Source of the DNA: Bosea sp. OAE506
GTDB taxonomy: Bacteria > Pseudomonadota > Alphaproteobacteria > Rhizobiales > Beijerinckiaceae
Direction: 5' to 3'
Length of the DNA stretch: 64,000 bases
NCBI RefSeq assembly: GCF_040546595.1
Contig: NZ_JBEPOB010000001.1
Coordinates: forward strand, 3,783,001 to 3,847,000
Of the stretch, positions 59,192 to 64,000 are shown one piece after another (position 1 is the stretch's first letter; each line of letters opens with the position of its first letter). The position numbers and the translations under genes are program-made. A model generated the notes under the pieces. It saw only the letters and a list, made by a program, of their open reading frames with translations, made no database searches and had not been told where the DNA came from.

Positions 59192-59752
59192 ATGCAGAAC
59201 GATGTCGTGATGGAGGGCGGCGCCTTCGCGTCCTCGGGATCGCCGGAGCACTGCAAGCAGCAGAACGCGATCGCTAACGCGGCCCGTCTGGCGCAGGCGG
59301 CGCGTGCCCGCGGCATCCCGGTGATCCATGTCTGGTTCGTGGTCGAGCCCGGCGCGCCGGGCGTCACCATGAACGCACCGCTGTTCGAGGGGCTGGCCGA
59401 CGCCAAGGCGCTGGTGCGCGGGACCTGGTGTTGCGCCCCCGTGCCCGGGCTGGAGGCTCAAGCCGGCGACCATGTCGTCGAGAAGTGTCGCATGAGCGCC
59501 TGGGAGGGGACGAGGCTGGAGACCGTGCTCAAGGCGCTGGGCCGCGACGTCGTCATCGTCACCGGCGCCTGGACCAACATGTCGATCGAGCACACGGCGC
59601 GCAGCGGCGCCGACAAGGGCTATTTCATGCTGGTGCCGGAAGATGCCTGCTCGACCATGAACGCCGAATGGCACGCGGCCTCGGTCAATTACGCGCTGCA
59701 GAACGTCTGCATCGTCACAGATGTCGATGCGGTCATTGCCGCCGTCGAGTGA
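59192..59752 (+). CDS. Isochorismatase-family (cysteine hydrolase) protein, start doubtful, possibly decayed
   Basis: This is an isochorismatase-like fold: PVIHVWFVVEPGAPGV, VEKCRMSAWEGT with the catalytic Lys, VIVTGAWTNMSIEHTARSGAD and VPEDACSTMNAEWHAASVN. Two problems appear. The only ATG lies inside the conserved IIQDMQND motif, so a start there removes the catalytic Asp. The reading frame is open upstream with matching residues (AGYRLDPARCALI) but no ATG, GTG or TTG. Also, the usual catalytic Cys position reads TNMSIEHTAR with Ser; I recall some related hydrolases with this pattern, so Ser may be subfamily-specific. It may be 5'-damaged or use a CTG at 59177. Confidence 0.7.
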   Translation: MQNDVVMEGGAFASSGSPEHCKQQNAIANAARLAQAARARGIPVIHVWFVVEPGAPGVTMNAPLFEGLADAKALVRGTWCCAPVPGLEAQAGDHVVEKCRMSAWEGTRLETVLKALGRDVVIVTGAWTNMSIEHTARSGADKGYFMLVPEDACSTMNAEWHAASVNYALQNVCIVTDVDAVIAAVE

Positions 59753-59880
59753 AACGTGGCGCGGCCTTCGCTAGACGTCGCGATCGTGTATGCGGCGTTT
59801 TCTGCTACGAAGATTGCTCGCATGGGCAACCACGCAGGCGGAGGACTTGGTTCCCAAGTAGCGCCTGCTGCTCCCTCTCC

Positions 59881-59909
59881 TTTTCACAGATGACCTTTTC
59901 ACCGATGAC
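59881..59909 (+). repeat. Tandem 14-bp direct repeat in a non-coding gap
   Basis: TTTTCACAGATGAC (59881-59894) is followed one base later by TTTTCACCGATGAC (59896-59909), differing at one position. They lie in the 260-bp gap 59753-60012, which has no recognisable gene and is less GC-rich than its surroundings. The two copies, 15 bases apart, could be a half-site pair for a regulator. Confidence 0.5.
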
Positions 59910-60012
59910 TGCGGTCCAGGAAAGTCGTGACTGCCCCTGGCTTGATCTCTAGCTTTAAATCTTAGCCTTCCACCATGAGACAAAGCATGGTCTAAACGTC
60001 GCAACATGCAGG

Positions 60013-60783
60013 TCAGACACGTGTGCCTCCATCAGCCATGATCACCGAGGCTGTGCAAAACGATGCCTCGTCGGAAGCGAGCCAAAGGATCGGCCAAGCA
60101 ACTTCGCGCGGATCGGCCCAGCGCTGCATGATGTTGTGGTCGACCTTCTCGGTCCGCAGATCCTGCTCGCTCTTGCCCTGGGGCGCGAAGCGCCGGACAT
60201 GGAAGGGCGTCAGGGTCAGTCCGGGGCAGACCGCATTGACGCGGACCCCGTGCCCAACCTCCTCGAAGGCGAGCGTCTTGGTCATCGAGATGATGCCGGC
60301 CTTGGCGACGTCGTACTGTCCCATCCCGCCGCGCGGGTTGAAGGCGTGGGTCGAGGAAATGTTGACGATGGCGCCCTTGCCGGAGCGCCGCAGCTCAGGC
60401 AGCGCCTCGCGCGCCAGATAGGCATAGCTCAGCAGATTGACCGAAAGGATCTTTTGCCAGGTCTCAGCCTTGGCCGCGTCGAGCGGCTCGTAGGAGCGGA
60501 TGCCGGCATTGTTGACGAGCACATCGACGCCGCCGAAGGCCTCGAGTGTGCGCGCGACGATCTCGGCCGCCGCACTCTCCTGGCCGACATCAGCGGGGAT
60601 CGCGATCACCTCAACGCCGGGCACGGCCGCCTGCACCATGGCCTCGACCTCGGCGAGGACGGCTTCGTCGATGTCGACGAGGGCAAGGCGTGCGCCCTCC
60701 TCCGCGAAGAGTTGGGCCGTGGCGGCGCCGATGCCCCCCGCCGCTCCGGTGATGATCGCGCTCTTGCCGCTGAGACGGGCCAT
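60013..60783 (-). CDS. SDR family NAD(P)-dependent oxidoreductase
   Basis: This is a 256-residue classical short-chain dehydrogenase with TGAAGGIGAATAQLF near residue 12, DVGQESA, NNAGIRS near 91, the catalytic Ser region NISSTHAF, and YDVAKAG as the Tyr-Lys pair. It is the last gene of the dctP-dctM-dctQ-SDR operon. The enzyme should oxidise a hydroxyl of whatever the TRAP system imports, such as a sugar, sugar acid or hydroxy acid. Another SDR at 13041-13817 has a similar role in a different operon. Confidence 0.92.
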   Translation of the reverse strand: MARLSGKSAIITGAAGGIGAATAQLFAEEGARLALVDIDEAVLAEVEAMVQAAVPGVEVIAIPADVGQESAAAEIVARTLEAFGGVDVLVNNAGIRSYEPLDAAKAETWQKILSVNLLSYAYLAREALPELRRSGKGAIVNISSTHAFNPRGGMGQYDVAKAGIISMTKTLAFEEVGHGVRVNAVCPGLTLTPFHVRRFAPQGKSEQDLRTEKVDHNIMQRWADPREVAWPILWLASDEASFCTASVIMADGGTRV

Positions 60784-60809
60784 GGTCTTACCCTTTCGAG
60801 ATGTTGCCG

Positions 60810-61316
60810 TCAGCCGGCGAGCGTCGCACTCGATTCCAGCGCGCCCCGGCCGGTGGCGACACGCCAGAGCCAGACGAGGCTGTAGACCGCCATCAAGGCG
60901 GCACAGGCCGGGATCGCGCCGTAGAACCAGGCCTTGTCGAGGCGCAGGAACGGCGTCGTCTCACCGGAATTTTGCGTGAAATCCAACCCGTAAACGCTCA
61001 GCACCACCGCGAAGCCGAACATCGCCAGGTTGATGCCGATCTCGACCAGCCGTTTGGCGGCGGCCGGAAGCAGATCCTCAAACAGCATGACGCGGTAAAG
61101 GATGCCCTCGCGCCACAGGGCCAGCGAAGTCAGCATCACCAGCCAGATGAACAAAAGCTCGACCAGTTCGTCGTAGCCGGGGATGGTGAAGAGCGGCAGC
61201 AGCCTGAGCACGATGGCAAGCGCCAGCAGCACGAACAGGCCAAGCAGGCAGGCGATCGCGGCGGCCTTGCAGAAGCCAGCGACGAACCGATCGAGGACAC
61301 TCAGCATTCCGATCAT
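60810..61316 (-). CDS. dctQ: TRAP transporter small permease (DctQ)
   Basis: This 168-residue membrane protein has four helices: LLGLFVLLALAIVLRLLPLF, LVELLFIWLVMLTSLALWRE and two further hydrophobic stretches. The pattern of FIWLVMLTSLALWREGILYR matches DctQ. ATG 61316 overlaps the DctM stop by four bases (ATGA). A much longer frame on the same strand extends upstream but crosses the real dctM gene in another frame. Confidence 0.87.
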   Translation of the reverse strand: MIGMLSVLDRFVAGFCKAAAIACLLGLFVLLALAIVLRLLPLFTIPGYDELVELLFIWLVMLTSLALWREGILYRVMLFEDLLPAAAKRLVEIGINLAMFGFAVVLSVYGLDFTQNSGETTPFLRLDKAWFYGAIPACAALMAVYSLVWLWRVATGRGALESSATLAG

Positions 61317-62611
61317 CGCGCCACCCCGTAACCGAGCGTGTGCGGCAGCCACAGCGAGACGGCCGGGACATAGGTGATGAGCAGCAACACTCCGATCAGC
61401 GCCAGCACATAGGGCCAGATCTCCCGCGTGATCTCGGCGATCGAGATCTTGGCGATGCCCGCGACCACGTAGAGGCACAGGCCGACCGGCGGCGTCACCA
61501 GGCCGATCATGATGTTGAGCACCAGGATGACGCCGAAATGCACCGGATCGACGCCGATCTGGGTGATCACCGGCAGCAGCACCGGATAAGCGATGATCAT
61601 GATCGCGATGCCCTCGATGAACATCCCAAACAGCAGCAGCGCGAGATTGATGACGAGCAGGATCACCCAGGGCTCGGAGGACAGCGTCAGCAGCGAGGCG
61701 AGCACCGCGTTCGGGATCTGCTGCTGGACCAGGACCCAGCCGAAGGGCGCGGCGAGCGCGATGATGAACATGACCTGCGCGGTCTGACGCGCACTGTCCC
61801 AGAGCACCGCCAGCGTGTCGGTCCAGCTGAGTTCGCGATAGACGAAGCGCCCGAGCACGAAGGCGTAACCGGCCGCGACCACCGCGGCTTCGGTCGGCGT
61901 CGCGATGCCTGTGAAGATGACGGCCAGGATCGCCGGCGGCAGCAGCAGCGCCGGCATGGCGCGCAGGACGATGCGTCCGATGTCGCGCAGCGGCGGCAGC
62001 CCCTCGCCGCGCGGCAGGTTCATCTTCCTGGCGACCAGCGCGATCACCGCCATCAGCGACAACGCCATCAGCAGCCCCGGCACGATGCCGGCCAGGAACA
62101 GCGCGCCGACCGAGACATTGGCGAGGCTGCCATAGATCACGAAGGGGATGCTGGGCGGAATGACGGGACCAATCGTCGCCGACACGGCCGTGATGGTCGC
62201 TGCAAAACGACCCGTGTAGCCGGCCTTGGTCATGGCGCGATGCTCGATCACGCCCAGGCCCGCCGCATCCGCCACCGCCGAGCCCGACATGCCGGCGAAG
62301 ATCACGCTGCCGATGACGTTCACATGCGCCAGCCCGCCGCGGACGCGCCCCATGCAGAGCTGGGCGACCTGGAAGATGCGCTCGGTCGTGCCGCCGACAT
62401 TCATCAGGTTGCCGGCGAGCACGAAGAAGGGGATCGCCAGCAGCGGGAACGATGTCGTCCCTGCATAGGTACGCTGGATGAAGATCACCAGCAGATCGGG
62501 GCCGACCGTGGCGACCATGGTGCCGATGGCCACGAGTCCGAGCGCCACCGCGATCGGGACGCCCAGCATGATGACGACGCAGACGCCGATCAGGACGGCG
62601 GAAACCAGCAT
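61313..62611 (-). CDS. dctM: TRAP transporter large permease (DctM)
   Basis: This 432-residue membrane protein starts MLVSAVLIGVCVVIMLGVP. DctM features are FVLAGNLMNVGGTTERIFQ, IFAGMSGSAVADAAGLGVIEH, VIPPSIPFVIYGSLANVSVG, GIATPTEAAVVAAGYAFVLG and TPPVGLCLYVVAGIAKI. It overlaps dctQ by four bases. It is the second of two TRAP large subunits in the window and belongs to an operon with an SDR. Confidence 0.93.
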   Translation of the reverse strand: MLVSAVLIGVCVVIMLGVPIAVALGLVAIGTMVATVGPDLLVIFIQRTYAGTTSFPLLAIPFFVLAGNLMNVGGTTERIFQVAQLCMGRVRGGLAHVNVIGSVIFAGMSGSAVADAAGLGVIEHRAMTKAGYTGRFAATITAVSATIGPVIPPSIPFVIYGSLANVSVGALFLAGIVPGLLMALSLMAVIALVARKMNLPRGEGLPPLRDIGRIVLRAMPALLLPPAILAVIFTGIATPTEAAVVAAGYAFVLGRFVYRELSWTDTLAVLWDSARQTAQVMFIIALAAPFGWVLVQQQIPNAVLASLLTLSSEPWVILLVINLALLLFGMFIEGIAIMIIAYPVLLPVITQIGVDPVHFGVILVLNIMIGLVTPPVGLCLYVVAGIAKISIAEITREIWPYVLALIGVLLLITYVPAVSLWLPHTLGYGVAR

Positions 62612-62728
62612 ATGGGCTACGATCCTCGGGCAAAGGGCACATGCGTCGTCGCCCCGAAGCGATCAGACGCTTGTGCAAGAGCCCCCGCCGCCGTTCGATC
62701 GACGGTGGCAGGGTCGTTCTGCGCAGGA

Positions 62729-63742
62729 TCAGGCGACGCGGGCAGCGGCGACGAGCTTGGTCCAGGTGTTCCAGGTGTCGTCGCTCAGCGCCTTGCGCAG
62801 CTGCGCATAGGCCGGCTCCATCTTGTCGCGGAAGGGGCCGACATCGGGCCGTGTTACCGCGACGCCGGATTTCTGCATCTCGGCGAGATTGCGCTCCTCG
62901 CTGTCGCGCACGGCCTTGCGCGCTGCCGCACCGGCGGTTGCCGCCTCCTCGCTGACGATCTGGCGCTGCGCCTCGTTGAGCTTGTTCGACCAGCTGCGCG
63001 GATTGGCGCAGAACATGATCGAGGCATAGATGTGCCGGGTCAGCGCAATGTGTTTCTGGACCTCGAAGAACTTCGCCGCGAAGGTCGTCCCGACGGGGTT
63101 GTCCTGGCCGTCGACGAGGTTGTTGGCTAGCGCGAGATAGACCTCCTGGAAGGCGATTGTCTGGGTGCTGGCGCCCAGCGCCTCGAAGGCGGCCTTGATG
63201 GCGAGTTCGGGAGGCACACGCAGCTTCAGCCCCTGCACGTCCTGGGGGCCGTTGATCGGCCGGCGGCTGTTGGTCAGCGCGCGAAAACCCCATTCGAAAT
63301 TAGCGATCCAAGTGAAACCGGCAGCCTTGAGCTGCTCGGCGATGAAGTCGCGGCCCGTGACGTCGAGCGTGCGGTGCGCGTGCTCGTAGGAATCGAACTG
63401 GTAGGGGATGTTGATGACGCCGATCGTCTTCGACAGCGCCTCGATATTGGCGGGGTTCAGCAGCATCATGTCGATGGCGCCGAGCCTAGTCTGCTGCGCC
63501 GCCTCGACCGGCGAACCGAGCGCATTGTTGGGGAAGATCGTAATCTTGACCTCGCCCTTGGTTCGCTCGGCGATGCGCTTGACCATCGCATCGGCCTCGA
63601 TGTGGACCGGATGGCTCTGATCGGCCGGGTGGGTGAGCTTGAGCTCGACCGCCGCGAAGGCCGGCCGGATGAAGGGCGCGCTGACAGCAAGGGCCGTGCC
63701 CCCGCCAAGAAGCGTGCGCCGCGTAACGTTGCTGGCGATCAT
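62729..63742 (-). CDS. dctP: TRAP transporter substrate-binding protein (DctP), Tat-like signal
   Basis: This 337-residue protein starts at the ATG at 63742 with GGAGG upstream. The leader NVTRRTLLGGGTALAVSAPF has a twin arginine, suggesting Tat export, and ends near RPAFAAVE. DctP features include LTHPADQSHPVHIEADAMVK, NALGSPVEAAQQTRLG, QGLKLRVPPELAIKAAFEAL and EVYLALANNLVDGQDNPV. It is the first gene of the TRAP-SDR operon; a 12-bp palindrome lies 109 bases upstream. The ligand is not known. Confidence 0.92.
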   Translation of the reverse strand: MIASNVTRRTLLGGGTALAVSAPFIRPAFAAVELKLTHPADQSHPVHIEADAMVKRIAERTKGEVKITIFPNNALGSPVEAAQQTRLGAIDMMLLNPANIEALSKTIGVINIPYQFDSYEHAHRTLDVTGRDFIAEQLKAAGFTWIANFEWGFRALTNSRRPINGPQDVQGLKLRVPPELAIKAAFEALGASTQTIAFQEVYLALANNLVDGQDNPVGTTFAAKFFEVQKHIALTRHIYASIMFCANPRSWSNKLNEAQRQIVSEEAATAGAAARKAVRDSEERNLAEMQKSGVAVTRPDVGPFRDKMEPAYAQLRKALSDDTWNTWTKLVAAARVA

Positions 63743-63850
63743 GGCTGTTTCCTCCGCTCCCGACCGCACGACGCACGGCCTCTTAGTCGCGCGTGAGCTG
63801 CCCTCTGCGTGGAGCGGGCTCCGCCGGCTTTCTGCGAAGCCTGGCGCAAA

Positions 63851-63862
63851 CTTGCATGCAAG
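63851..63862. promoter_or_regulatory. Candidate operator upstream of the dctP-dctM-dctQ-SDR operon
   Basis: CTTGCATGCAAG is a perfect 12-bp palindrome in the gap between a truncated regulator-like reading frame and dctP. Its TTGCATGCAA core is the sort of site used by FCD-GntR regulators. The probable binder is the regulator encoded immediately upstream. Confidence 0.6.
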
Positions 63863-63873
63863 AAACGCCGACG

Positions 63874-64000
63874 TCAATCGATGGGTTGATTGTCAGCGCT
63901 GGCGGTCATTGGCGCTGGCTCCTCGCCAGAGAGAGCAGCGACCAGACCCGAGAGACCGTTGCGCACGTGCTGACGCAACGCTTCACCAGCCTTGGCGGAA
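63874..64000 (-). CDS. Regulator C-terminal end, probably GntR/FCD (cut by the right edge)
   Basis: Reading on the minus strand from the window edge, an open frame gives SAKAGEALRQHVRNGLSGLV, continues AALSGEEPAPMTASADNQPID and stops at 63874. The GEALRQHVRNGL segment matches the last helix of FCD-type GntR regulators (AxxALRxHV), so this is probably the C-terminus of the local regulator of the TRAP-SDR operon, sharing its direction. Most of the gene lies outside the window, so the call rests on a short match. Confidence 0.55.
   Translation of the reverse strand, partial: SAKAGEALRQHVRNGLSGLVAALSGEEPAPMTASADNQPID

Noticed and set aside
61317..63293. Upstream extension of the DctQ reading frame on the minus strand
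   Set aside because: It runs through dctM and dctP in another frame and lacks membrane features there; the real DctQ starts at 61316.
1..64000. CRISPR arrays, rRNA, tRNA and transposase genes
   Set aside because: No regularly spaced repeats, no rRNA-like stretches, no convincing cloverleaf and no DDE or recombinase motifs were seen by eye; a dedicated tRNA scan could still find one in the gaps.

Overview
The window is high-GC DNA with dense, operon-packed genes. Gene content and style fit an alphaproteobacterium of the Hyphomicrobiales, possibly Bosea-like. The grounds are many solute transporters of the ABC, TRAP and TTT types, many GntR/FCD regulators, ferritin-like Tat proteins, a candidate EcfG-type promoter and a RIME-like intergenic repeat. 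The genus is a guess. No rRNA, tRNA, CRISPR array, transposase or phage gene was seen.

Layout. (A) 1-12981: a plus-strand nitrogen-compound cluster: PuuE-like deacetylase (cut by the left edge), amidohydrolase, LysR regulator, agmatinase-family ureohydrolase, M20 carbamoylase-type amidase, a protein made of three fused Rid domains, DUF1028, and a dipeptide/opine-type ABC importer whose two ATPases are fused. (B) 13041-21605: GntR and SDR on the minus strand, divergent from a branched-chain-type (Liv) ABC importer whose second permease and both ATPases form one polypeptide, then a lambda-crystallin-type 3-hydroxyacid dehydrogenase and a beta-keto acid cleavage enzyme (BKACE). Two inverted copies of a ~96 bp repeat flank the Liv membrane genes. 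(C) 21606-23413: an AT-rich promoter region and two exported ferritin-like proteins. (D) 23551-31643: a frameshifted DapA-like gene, a MazE/MazF pair, and pdxA2-tctCBA divergent from a SAF-domain oxidoreductase and its GntR regulator. (E) 31692-36579: a hexuronate/mannonate module (TRAP transporter plus UxuA) with a divergent GntR regulator. (F) 36592-43548: a small protein, a frameshifted phosphoketolase, cardiolipin synthase, an EEP-family phosphodiesterase and a P1B-like ATPase. (G) 43651-48803: a GntR regulator divergent from an IlvD/Edd dehydratase, a Bug binding protein, a 3-hydroxyacyl dehydrogenase and an Asp/Glu racemase-family protein. (H) 48825-51570: TerC divergent from DUF4112, a 2-TM protein, TerB and another membrane protein. 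(I) 51602-58783: a lipoprotein alpha/beta hydrolase and an RND efflux operon with a divergent TetR regulator. (J) 58784-64000: non-coding DNA, a degenerate isochorismatase, then an SDR plus TRAP operon whose upstream GntR-like regulator is cut by the right edge.

Most modules follow one plan: a transporter, one to three enzymes, a regulator, and a short palindrome in the regulatory gap. This is a scavenging, accessory catabolic region. The less ordinary features are the triple-Rid protein, the Liv triple fusion, the repeat pair, hairpins recurring between binding-protein and permease genes, a 16-bp palindrome ahead of mazEF, a P1B-like ATPase lacking the CPC motif, and three damaged or doubtful genes.
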